A DNA stretch of 38,233 nucleotides. Source: UBA2136 sp047635695. GTDB lineage: Bacteria; Pseudomonadota; Alphaproteobacteria; UBA2136. How positions within the stretch are numbered: position 1 is the stretch's first letter; every line of letters begins with the position of its first letter. Location: assembly GCA_047635695.1 (NCBI GenBank), contig JBLILN010000016.1, positions 1 through 38,233 of the forward strand. Reading direction: 5' to 3'. The notes under the pieces were generated by a model, which was not told the DNA's origin, searched no databases, and was given only the letters and a program-made list of their open reading frames with translations. Positions 16,560 to 23,993 of this stretch are shown here, one piece after another. The position numbers and the translations under genes were made by a program.

Positions 16560-18437
16560 TTAGCCTTTATAAAGCTCTGATGTCGGCTCTGCTAAGTGGT
16601 ATCCTTGAACATGGTGCACACCGACCTTCTTACAAAAGCGTAATGTGCGTTCGTCTTCAATCTTTTCGACGACAATTTCAAGGTTTATAGACTCGGCCGT
16701 TTTAATCAGCTTCACAAAGTCTTTTTGCCCTTTTTCACTTTCAATGTCGAATTGTAAAATATCAATTTTTACATAGTCAAATTTCAAAGTTTTAGCCGCT
16801 TTGAGTGTTTGTGGCCCACCACCAAAGTAATCAACAGAGAACCTAAAGCCCATCTCACGACATTCTTTAATAAAGCTCATAGCGCGACTGTCTTCAATAA
16901 TCTCTTTTGAGTGTAATTCAAATATGGTGTTTTCCGCAATCGGGTAATCACTGGACGATGAAGTCATGAGGCGTTGTAAAAATTCAAGGCTACTAAAAGT
17001 ATTACCTGAAATATTAAAAGCAAGTGGCGTTTTAAGTGGCTTTGCTTTGAGAAAGAATTTTTCAACTGCAACGGTTACAACGGTTTCATCTATCAATGAG
17101 AAAAGGTCTTCACTTTTGGCCACAGGTAACCACAAAGAAGGCTGCATAATTTTACCTTCATCATCAATGATGCGTAAGTAGACTTCATGCATATCGATAG
17201 CATTTGTTTGAGCGTTGAATATAGGCTGGTATAGTAACTTGATGCGCTTGTTTTTCATACCTGTACGAATGTTATAAGCAATGACAGAGTCGCTGGGGCG
17301 GTAATCATCCTTTGGTTTCACCTTAGCATTTTCGTTACTTATTTTATTTTGTAAAAGTTCAGAGTCTGAAAGGGATCCTAAAGGCGGTGGCGCGGCATAA
17401 CGCATACGATCAAGAGAGTCGTTATCAATAAAGGGTGTTGATCGGCGGGGTTTGATGAGGCCTATTTTGGCATAAACACCTTTAAGTGCGTTGGTGTAAG
17501 GCCCTGAAATTGGCAATAAAAACAGAGTGATCACACCAAATATAAGCGCTAAAAATAACATAAAGCGTTTTTCATCTGAAGCGTTGTTCACTTCTTTCAT
17601 GTCAATTTCTGTTGTCACTTTCCATTTAGGCATGTCAGACAAAAACCCACCAACAGCCAATAAATCTGTGCCGTCTAACTTTGTGAATTTTTGTGGCTTG
17701 AAGTGCGAATGAAATACAGGAAATATAGTTTTTCCCTTATTTATTATGCGCATGGTTGAGGCACCGATGGTGAAGTTTTCAATAGAAATTGCGCTGTCTT
17801 GTTCTAACATATAAGCATTAAAGGACACTTTAGGGTAGGCTGTTAATGCAGGCACAATGTCCCTGAAGAAACTCCTGCTTGAGTCTGTATAGATAGCATA
17901 ACCAATAATTTTACCTGTAGGACTACGCACGGAGCTTGCAAATATAATATAAGTTTGCGCACCAATAATTGCGATATTGGTAAGCCTGTCAACCTTGTTT
18001 TTGGCTGCATTATAAAAAGGTTCAAGCGTTCTATTGGGTAGATCAGGCGAGCCGGCCGAGGAAAGGAGGACTTCACCATAAACAGTGTTAAATATATAAG
18101 CATGGTCAACATCGTTGACATATTTAAATTCATAAATAGCACGTCGAGAGATTTTTGGAGGTTTATCGCCAACAATAAAGTCTTCGGCAAAGAGCGGTAA
18201 TAACCGAGAGTCACGTGCGAATTTTTGCGAGGTTTCTAAACGCATGTCAATTGTTTTACCAAATACTGATAGCGCCTTTGTATTTGCTGTATTTAATCGG
18301 GACAACCACTTGTCTTGGTCACTTTGATTAATAAAACTCAAAGCTATCCACGCAGTGACAGCCAGTAGCGCAACACCAAGGGCCCTTGGAAAGAGATCTT
18401 TTGCCATAGTTTTATCTGATTTGTGGCCTGTGTTCAT
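16560..18437 (-). CDS. Membrane sensor with degenerate EAL domain
   Basis: A 625-residue receptor: membrane helix near residues 17-36, a periplasmic sensor domain to about 285, a second helix (FMLFLALIFGVITLFLLPI), a linker, and a C-terminal EAL domain from about 395. EAL domains hydrolyse c-di-GMP. Here EAL reads EVY, and the DDFG motif reads Asp536-Tyr537-Phe-Gly, losing one of the two metal-binding aspartates. NIS, the Glu of FELHSKE, VKID, the Glu of VVEKIE and VQGY remain. It therefore probably binds c-di-GMP or a partner rather than cleaving it. It starts 8 nt after the membrane protein gene at 18446, with a weak ribosome site. Confidence 0.88.
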   Translation of the reverse strand: MNTGHKSDKTMAKDLFPRALGVALLAVTAWIALSFINQSDQDKWLSRLNTANTKALSVFGKTIDMRLETSQKFARDSRLLPLFAEDFIVGDKPPKISRRAIYEFKYVNDVDHAYIFNTVYGEVLLSSAGSPDLPNRTLEPFYNAAKNKVDRLTNIAIIGAQTYIIFASSVRSPTGKIIGYAIYTDSSRSFFRDIVPALTAYPKVSFNAYMLEQDSAISIENFTIGASTMRIINKGKTIFPVFHSHFKPQKFTKLDGTDLLAVGGFLSDMPKWKVTTEIDMKEVNNASDEKRFMLFLALIFGVITLFLLPISGPYTNALKGVYAKIGLIKPRRSTPFIDNDSLDRMRYAAPPPLGSLSDSELLQNKISNENAKVKPKDDYRPSDSVIAYNIRTGMKNKRIKLLYQPIFNAQTNAIDMHEVYLRIIDDEGKIMQPSLWLPVAKSEDLFSLIDETVVTVAVEKFFLKAKPLKTPLAFNISGNTFSSLEFLQRLMTSSSSDYPIAENTIFELHSKEIIEDSRAMSFIKECREMGFRFSVDYFGGGPQTLKAAKTLKFDYVKIDILQFDIESEKGQKDFVKLIKTAESINLEIVVEKIEDERTLRFCKKVGVHHVQGYHLAEPTSELYKG

Positions 18438-18445
18438 GTGTATAA

Positions 18446-18895
18446 TTAAGCTCTTTTTCTTATTGTTTCTAATAAAGGTCTCAGTACCTTAAGTCCTAAA
18501 CCACCCCTGAATGTACAGTAAGCATCGTATGCTGAAAGCGGTATTAGTATGTAACAAAGCAAGAACCATGCCTGATTCATAGGGCTGATTTTTCCTGTCA
18601 TTAAAAAGATATAAATGCAGGTTGCCACAATAAGGCTTATATGTAAATAGTAACGCTTTAAAGCAAAGTTAAATGCAGTCTGTGTGAAGGGTGTTTTTCT
18701 TTTATATTCAATGGCTAATACAACGGCCGCAGGAACAATCCCTGCAATAGGATATAACTGCGTAAAAATAAAAACCCAGTTGATCGTAAGGGATATATGA
18801 AATATTGCCAACAAGGCACGTGAAGAGGACGACGCTTCAGGGAGCGCTAACTTATTGTGTAAATTGATATATATTTTATTTTTTTTCATATTCAT
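18446..18895 (-). CDS. Integral membrane protein of unknown function
   Basis: A 149-residue protein with about four membrane helices and a short N-terminal cytoplasmic stretch. The arrangement faintly recalls Tic20/DUF4870-like small membrane proteins, but I cannot place it. It ends 8 nt before the degenerate EAL receptor and surely shares its mRNA, so it may be an accessory to that sensor. Upstream lies an inverted repeat (GTAAC-GGAGT-GTTAC, 18961-18975) that could be an operator. Confidence 0.7.
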   Translation of the reverse strand: MNMKKNKIYINLHNKLALPEASSSSRALLAIFHISLTINWVFIFTQLYPIAGIVPAAVVLAIEYKRKTPFTQTAFNFALKRYYLHISLIVATCIYIFLMTGKISPMNQAWFLLCYILIPLSAYDAYCTFRGGLGLKVLRPLLETIRKRA

Positions 18896-18990
18896 TCTAT
18901 ACTTTGCCTGAATTAGAATGAAACGTCACTAATAAAATGAAGGATGTTTTATTTGAATGTGTAACGGAGTGTTACAAACCGATGTTTTCG

Positions 18991-19158
18991 TTGTATTGCA
19001 TTGTATATATATATATATCCTTTAACATTAACTCGTTGATTTTTTTGTAGTATTTTTATGGCATGGGGTTTGCATATATAAAGTTAAGAGTTTTTAAGGC
19101 ACAACTTAAAATCCCTTGCACACACACAAAAAAAACCTCGTTGCCCGCGAGGTTTTTT
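18991..19158 (+). ncRNA. Candidate small RNA with orphan terminator
   Basis: The 398 bases before glmM contain a strong intrinsic terminator (AAAAAACCTCG, loop, CGAGGTTTTTT, 19130-19158) with no + strand gene within 2.6 kb upstream. A promoter-like TTGTAT (18991) with a TA-repeat -10 region near 19012-19019 could start a transcript of roughly 130 nt ending at it. The only ORF here crosses the terminator and lacks a ribosome site. The transcript itself is inference. Confidence 0.35.
19130..19158. terminator. Orphan intrinsic terminator
   Basis: 11-bp stem AAAAAACCTCG / CGAGGTTTTTT with loop TTGCCCG; can work on both strands. It insulates glmM from upstream transcription or ends a small RNA. 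Confidence 0.85.
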
Positions 19159-19293
19159 GTTTTTTATATCATGTTTAAAATAATGAAACTGGCTGATTTC
19201 TTTGCTTTTTTTGATAAAATCAGCCAAATACTAGCTTTTGCCAATGTTTTTTCTAACTTGTGTGGTACAATCTGCCTCCGATTTTGATAAAAA

Positions 19294-20676
19294 ATGAAAG
19301 AAGCTTTTTTGGAACGTAAGTATTTTGGTACAGATGGTATAAGGGGGCGCGCTAATAGCAACCCTATGACGATTGAAATTGCCATGAAAGTAGGGCAGGC
19401 TGCCGGCCAACTTTTCCGTGAAAAATCGCCTCATGCTAGGCCAACCGTTGTCATTGGTAAGGACACACGTGTCAGTGGTTACATGGTTGAATCTGCCTTA
19501 CAGGCTGGTTTTACATCTGTTGGTTTTTACACGCTGCTCGTAGGGCCATTGCCAACGCCCGCTGTTTCTTTCCTCACACGCTCATTGCGTGCCGACTTAG
19601 GGGTGATGATCAGCGCCTCTCATAATGAATTTGCTGATAATGGTATTAAGCTTTTTGGCCCCGATGGCTTTAAACTTCCCGATAGTATGGAACATGAAAT
19701 TGAGTCTTTAATGGACGGCGTAGATGGCCGAAAGATTGACTTAATGGACGCCGCTAAAATTGGTAAGGCTGTGCGTATTGAAGATGCTGTCGGCCGTTAC
19801 ATAGAGTCATGTAAAATGGCTTTTTCAAATGATTTTCGCCTCGATGGTATGCGTATTGTTATTGACTGTGCCAATGGTGCCGCTTATAAAATTGCACCTA
19901 AAATTCTTTGGGAATTAGGGGCGCAGGTTATCCGTATAGGTGCTGAACCAGACGGTTACAATATCAACCGAAAATGCGGTGCACTTCATACAAAAGGCCT
20001 TAAAAAGGCTGTTTTAAACCATGGAGCTGATATTGGTATTGCTTTAGATGGTGACGCTGACCGACTGATTATATGCGATGAGCTTGGTAATATTATTGAT
20101 GGTGACCAAATTATGGCGACCGTGGCTTCTTATTTGAATAGTAAGGGTTTGCTTAAAGGTAAGGGCGTTGTGGCGACACAAATGTCTAATATGGGGCTCG
20201 AAAAATATTTAGAAGGTGAAGGTATGCACCTTGTGCGTACGAATGTAGGTGACCGTTATGTCATGGAAGGTATGATCAAAGGCGGCTATAACTTCGGTGG
20301 TGAGGCTTCAGGCCATATGATATTGCTTGACCATGCCACAACGGGGGACGGTCTTTTAGCAGCGCTTAAATTCCTTGAAGTTTTACGAGCAGAAAGCACG
20401 AGAGCTTCCGTGCTTGGTAAACGATTTACACCATTCCCACAAAGGCTGGAAAATGTAACGCTGCCCAGCAAAGACCTTGCAAATCAAGTGATCAATGCAC
20501 CCGCTGTACAGGATATGATTGCCCAAGTAGAAGAAGAAATGGCAGATGAAGGGCGTGTGCTTATCCGTAAGTCGGGTACCGAGCCATTGGTACGTGTGAT
20601 GGTAGAAGGTGCAGACGCTGAAAAGGTAGATGATGCAGTGGAACGTATCGCCGCAAAAATGCGTGCATCTCTATGA
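19294..20676 (+). CDS. glmM: Phosphoglucosamine mutase
   Basis: A 460-residue enzyme converting glucosamine-6-phosphate to glucosamine-1-phosphate, the step between GlmS and GlmU. The N-terminus reads KYFGTDGIRG; the phosphoserine loop is MISASHNEFADNG with Ser109; the metal loop is DGDADRL; the sugar loop GGEASGHM and the phosphate-binding RKSGTEPLVRVM near the C-terminus are intact. The ATG at 19294 gives about seven residues more than usual before KYFGTDG and has little Shine-Dalgarno; a TTG at 19309 would give the usual N-terminus, so the start is uncertain. Monocistronic. Confidence 0.96.
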   Translation: MKEAFLERKYFGTDGIRGRANSNPMTIEIAMKVGQAAGQLFREKSPHARPTVVIGKDTRVSGYMVESALQAGFTSVGFYTLLVGPLPTPAVSFLTRSLRADLGVMISASHNEFADNGIKLFGPDGFKLPDSMEHEIESLMDGVDGRKIDLMDAAKIGKAVRIEDAVGRYIESCKMAFSNDFRLDGMRIVIDCANGAAYKIAPKILWELGAQVIRIGAEPDGYNINRKCGALHTKGLKKAVLNHGADIGIALDGDADRLIICDELGNIIDGDQIMATVASYLNSKGLLKGKGVVATQMSNMGLEKYLEGEGMHLVRTNVGDRYVMEGMIKGGYNFGGEASGHMILLDHATTGDGLLAALKFLEVLRAESTRASVLGKRFTPFPQRLENVTLPSKDLANQVINAPAVQDMIAQVEEEMADEGRVLIRKSGTEPLVRVMVEGADAEKVDDAVERIAAKMRASL

Positions 20677-20695
20677 ATTAATATATGTTTGACCC

Positions 20696-20724
20696 TTGAC
20701 AACCCTCGTTGACGATATTATATA
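20696..20724 (+). promoter_or_regulatory. Sigma70-type promoter of the 20828 gene
   Basis: TTGACA (20696-20701), 17-nt spacer, TATATA (20719-20724), just after glmM. It predicts a 5' UTR of about 95 nt. Confidence 0.7.
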
Positions 20725-20827
20725 TATAAGGCATACAAAAGTTTTGAAACACTTTTATTGAAACACCACAAACTTTATTGTTTGTTTTCTTTTATATATA
20801 CCTGCCATACGGCATAAGGTTGTTATT

Positions 20828-21199
20828 ATGAATCCTATAGAAACAAAATTGTTAGCGACTATCCAAAAGGGTGGTCATCCAACAAAAACTGAATTTTTAC
20901 ATGTGGCGGCTATAGCTAAAAATGTGGTCGCACCCAGAACAGAAGTTGCAATTTTAGCGGCTGTTCAAGGTATGGATGTTGCGACATATGAAGGGAAAGG
21001 TCCTAGCAATGGTCTGAATATGCCACTATATACACAGTCAGTTGTTTGCGAGGTATTGCTAAGCGCACATGATGGTGATGATGATGGTGAACATGCGACT
21101 ATTTTTCACCATGACGTTGCTACTGATGTTGAGTATTATACCCTCGGTGAAAACTTTGATGAAATTGTTGCGTTTATTGCCGACCAACTGCCCGCATAA
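20828..21199 (+). CDS. Small acidic protein of unknown function
   Basis: A 123-residue soluble protein without signal peptide or membrane helix. The C-terminal half is very acidic with a His/Asp-rich stretch (SAHDGDDDGEHATIFHHD) that could bind metal. The N-terminus (MNPIETKLLATIQKGGHPTKTEF) looks helical. It has its own strong promoter, an AAGG ribosome site and a strong terminator, so it is a genuine single gene. No family recognised. Confidence 0.7.
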   Translation: MNPIETKLLATIQKGGHPTKTEFLHVAAIAKNVVAPRTEVAILAAVQGMDVATYEGKGPSNGLNMPLYTQSVVCEVLLSAHDGDDDGEHATIFHHDVATDVEYYTLGENFDEIVAFIADQLPA

Positions 21200-21211
21200 A
21201 GTATAGCGTAC

Positions 21212-21243
21212 AAAAAAAGCCCTCAAATGAGGGCTTTTTTTTC
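21212..21243. terminator. Strong bidirectional terminator
   Basis: A-tract, GCCCTC-AAAT-GAGGGC, T-tract; ends the 20828 gene and, read on the minus strand, the folD operon. Confidence 0.92.
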
Positions 21244-21253
21244 GTTGTGTTTG

Positions 21254-21535
21254 TTATTGAAGTTCTATGCGTACGGGCTTGGTTTTATCTTTATGATATT
21301 CGCCGAAGTCATACATTATACCCACATAACAGCTAGCTAGAATGCTTTCGGATGTGGTGTCATTCGCTTTGGCTAATGTCGCCTGTTACCAGTGATTGTA
21401 CAATGGCACATTCAATTATTTGGCTTTGTAAACTAAATGTATTGATATCCACCGCTTGGTTAAAAGTGAGGTCGTATTCACACTTGTTTCAAACTCTGCC
21501 GCTGTTTGTGGTAGTTTTACTTTATGGATGGGCAT
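21254..21535 (-). pseudogene. Frameshifted small gene downstream of folD
   Basis: A gene of about 93 codons broken by two compensating single-base shifts. An ATG at 21535 with GGGAGG 8 nt upstream opens MPIHKVKLPQTAAEFETSV. Coding then continues in the -1 frame from about 21480 (EYDLTFNQAVDINTFSLQSQ and onward to SLVTGDISQS). A second shift near 21368 returns to the first frame (NDTTSESILASCYVGIMYDF and on to KPVRIELQ and the stop at 21254). Without the shifts the frame stops after 39 codons. The three segments join smoothly and have the gene-like codon use of the window. It starts 50 nt after folD and ends just before a terminator. Function unknown; sequencing error is an alternative. Confidence 0.6.
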
Positions 21536-21585
21536 AATAGTTGCCTCCCTGCTGGGAAAAAAGGGAATAAATTCTTCACAAAAGG

Positions 21586-22485
21586 TTATTTAAACGTAGG
21601 TATATCCCAAATAATTTTAGACATACCTACTTGTAACCTTGCAGCGTCGATCACATTGGTAAGCAGTGACGCAACTGTCATCGGGCCGACACCGCCAGGT
21701 ACAGGCGTAATCATGCTTGCAATGCCATCACAAGCGGCTGTATTGACGTCGCCAATTATTTTTTTCGGTGATTCAGAGCTTTGTGAAATACCAACATCAA
21801 TCACAACAGCGCCTTCTTTGAGGTGGTCCGCACCAATCAGGTGAGGCACGCCTGTTGCCACGACAATAAGGTCAGCCGTTTTTGTAAATTTTTTCAAATC
21901 TTTGGTTTCTTTGTGGCAAACCATAACCGTGGCTTCTCGGGCACCCAGCATGTCTGCTGTGGGGCGACCAACAAGGTTGCTGCGGCCAATCATTACGGCG
22001 TCTTTGCCTTTGGCGTCAAATTTTATCCAGTCTAAAATACGCATAATCCCAAGTGGCGTTGCGGGGTATATTGTTTTTTTGCCAAGGCCAAGGCTTGCGC
22101 GGCCACTGTTTGTTGGCCCAAGGCCATCAACATCTTTGGCATTGCTTATAAGGTCAAGCGCCTCTAAGCGGTCAAGGTGTGCTGGTAGAGGTAGCTGTAA
22201 AATAATACCCGTCACAGTATCATCTTTATTCAATTTTTTGATGGTATTATGAAGCGTTTCTTGTGACGTGTTGTCATCTAAATGAATGAGGGTAAACCCT
22301 AGGCCATATTCTAAACACGATTTTTGCTTATTTTTAACATAGACTTGTGAAGGATTATTGTCACCCACCATTACAACAGCCATATGAGGTGTAACGCCTT
22401 GTTTTAATAGCTTTAAAGATTCAACCTTTACTTGTTTAAGTAAATGGTCATGTAAGGGTTTTGTTTTAAGTATTTGTGTTTGAAT
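21586..22485 (-). CDS. folD: FolD dehydrogenase/cyclohydrolase, probable ATT start
   Basis: FolD interconverts methylene-, methenyl- and 10-formyl-tetrahydrofolate. Visible motifs are SQVYVKNKQK with the catalytic Tyr and Lys, LQLPLP, KDVDG, the NADP-binding GRSNLVGRP and TPVPGGVGPMT. The first ATG (22383) would remove the N-terminal 34 residues. The frame stays open upstream to a TAA at 22503 and reads like a FolD N-terminus (LLKQGVTPH just before MAVVMVGD). An ATT at 22485, 10 nt after AAGGA, gives 299 residues and puts the catalytic pair at Tyr49/Lys53, close to E. coli Tyr50/Lys54. No ATG, GTG or TTG exists between the promoter and this point in this frame. Confidence 0.85.
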   Translation of the reverse strand: MQTQILKTKPLHDHLLKQVKVESLKLLKQGVTPHMAVVMVGDNNPSQVYVKNKQKSCLEYGLGFTLIHLDDNTSQETLHNTIKKLNKDDTVTGIILQLPLPAHLDRLEALDLISNAKDVDGLGPTNSGRASLGLGKKTIYPATPLGIMRILDWIKFDAKGKDAVMIGRSNLVGRPTADMLGAREATVMVCHKETKDLKKFTKTADLIVVATGVPHLIGADHLKEGAVVIDVGISQSSESPKKIIGDVNTAACDGIASMITPVPGGVGPMTVASLLTNVIDAARLQVGMSKIIWDIPTFK

Positions 22486-22523
22486 GAAAGTTTGATCCTT
22501 TTATAGCGTTGTTACCTAGTGAA

Positions 22524-22552
22524 AATATAAAAACGTTTGTTTCTTATGTCAA
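22524..22552 (-). promoter_or_regulatory. Sigma70-type promoter of folD
   Basis: Minus strand TTGACA (22552-22547), exactly 17 nt, TATATT (22529-22524). The leader to the ATT codon would be about 30 nt and contains no standard start codon in the folD frame. Confidence 0.75.
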
Positions 22553-22590
22553 GCAGAAGTATGATGTAAGTGTTATTAAAAGGGATGAAA

Positions 22591-23730
22591 ATGACAGAAA
22601 AAGTAGATGTTTGTATTGTTGGTGGCGGTGTCGTCGGCCTTTTTTGTGCCCTAGAGCAAGCGAAGAACGGCAAAGTCGTGCGCTTGATCGATAAACTTTA
22701 TTCTGGTTCTTCACGTTATAATATGGGTGAAATTGTCCTTAAAGGCTTGCCTGAATCTATGAGCGAATTTGCTAAATATAGCCATGAGCAGTGGTCACAC
22801 GCGGCGGCTGACTTTGGTAAAAACTTGGGCTATGAACAACTAGGTTGCGCACGTTTTAGTTTAAAAGGCAGTAACGTTGAAAATTTGAAAGCCGAAGTAG
22901 AAAAAGAAAAAGAGCTTGGCTTTGAAAATGTTGAATTTATCGATGACGATAAAAAAATTCATGAAAAATTGGGCTTAACAAATTTCTCAGAAGTAATTAA
23001 CGCGATTAAATATTCAGAAGACGAAAGCGCGATCGACACGTCGAAAGCCTTAGACGGATTACGCAAAATGATTATTCAATCAGGCGTACGTATTTGGGGT
23101 AGTGACGTTGTTGAACAAGTCATAACAAAAGACGGTAGCGTCCAAAAAGTAATCACCGATACAGGTGAAGAATGTGAAGCAAAAAACTTTATATTTGCAA
23201 CGGGGGTGTGGAGCAGTACGTTACTTGCGAAAGTAGGTGAATCCTTGCCTATCCGCCCTGCACGCGTGCATATACTACAGCTTATTCCAACGGGTAAAAT
23301 GCCAACATGCATACTCAATAGCGGTGAAAAATATGGCAACATTTTAATTAAGTCACAAATCAATGGCCGTGCCTTGGTTATGTACACGGCATCCATGGAC
23401 CCCGCGCAAGCAACATGGTCAACAGAAGAAGATGTTGAGCTTATTGCTTGGTTGCGCCGCCGTGCGGGGCAAATGGTAAAAACGCTCGAGAATGCAGAAT
23501 TACGCGGCGTTAATGTTGTTTTAACGGCTATTACGCCCGATAAAAACCCTTACATTGGCGCAATAGAAAAATTAGATAATTTATATCTTGCCGCTGGCAT
23601 GAATGGTAAAAGTTATGCTTACGCTGCTGGTGTTGCTAAATATTTAGGATTGCTTTTGCGTGGCGAAGAATCACCTTTTACGGCTGAAACACAAAAAGCC
23701 ATTTCACCTTCTGTGAAGCGCTTTAAATAA
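22591..23730 (+). CDS. DadA-like FAD-dependent oxidoreductase
   Basis: A 379-residue flavoprotein of the DAO family (D-amino-acid dehydrogenase, glycine or sarcosine oxidase relatives). The FAD-binding motif VCIVGGGVVGLFCALEQ is at residues about 7-23, followed by the family's RLIDKLYSGSSRYNMG flavin contact. FATGVWSS near the middle and ITPDKNPYIGAIEKLDNLYLAAGMNGKSYAYA at the end complete the FAD domain. The ATG at 22591 has AAAGGG 6 nt upstream; GTG 22570 and ATG 22585 are less likely. It is divergent from folD. The exact substrate cannot be read from the sequence. Confidence 0.85.
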   Translation: MTEKVDVCIVGGGVVGLFCALEQAKNGKVVRLIDKLYSGSSRYNMGEIVLKGLPESMSEFAKYSHEQWSHAAADFGKNLGYEQLGCARFSLKGSNVENLKAEVEKEKELGFENVEFIDDDKKIHEKLGLTNFSEVINAIKYSEDESAIDTSKALDGLRKMIIQSGVRIWGSDVVEQVITKDGSVQKVITDTGEECEAKNFIFATGVWSSTLLAKVGESLPIRPARVHILQLIPTGKMPTCILNSGEKYGNILIKSQINGRALVMYTASMDPAQATWSTEEDVELIAWLRRRAGQMVKTLENAELRGVNVVLTAITPDKNPYIGAIEKLDNLYLAAGMNGKSYAYAAGVAKYLGLLLRGEESPFTAETQKAISPSVKRFK

Positions 23731-23772
23731 AAAATATTTACGGCATGCATATTTAAACTTAAAATCATTTTC

Positions 23773-23873
23773 GTTCCTATTGGTTCTCTTTTTGCCGTTT
23801 TAATGCCGTTTGTATTCCATAGCTATTCCACTTTGATTCGCTTTTGGTTCCGCTCTCGTTCGCTTTTGATTCG
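23773..23873. repeat. 11-bp-periodic (A/G)TTC array upstream of recJ
   Basis: ATTC or GTTC occurs at 23773, 23783, 23814, 23825, 23836, 23847, 23858 and 23869, with GCCG-type degenerate units at 23794 and 23805. From 23814 the spacing is exactly 11 bp. The consensus unit on the minus strand is about GCGAATCAAAA. It fills most of the gap between the DadA-like gene and recJ (23731-23993). Confidence 0.8.
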
Positions 23874-23993
23874 CCTTAAAACTGACATTTACCGTATAAG
23901 GTTGAAAATAAAAATGTTAGATGAGCGGGATAAATGTGGTCAAGCTTACACAGCTTGTGGCATAGTGAAAGTCAAATTTATGGGGGAAATAAA

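Noticed and set aside
19063..19287. 74-codon open frame before glmM
   Set aside because: It runs through a strong intrinsic terminator and lacks a Shine-Dalgarno.
21352..21537. 61-codon open frame on + opposite the broken gene
   Set aside because: The minus strand has the ribosome site and coherent coding pieces; this frame is their shadow.
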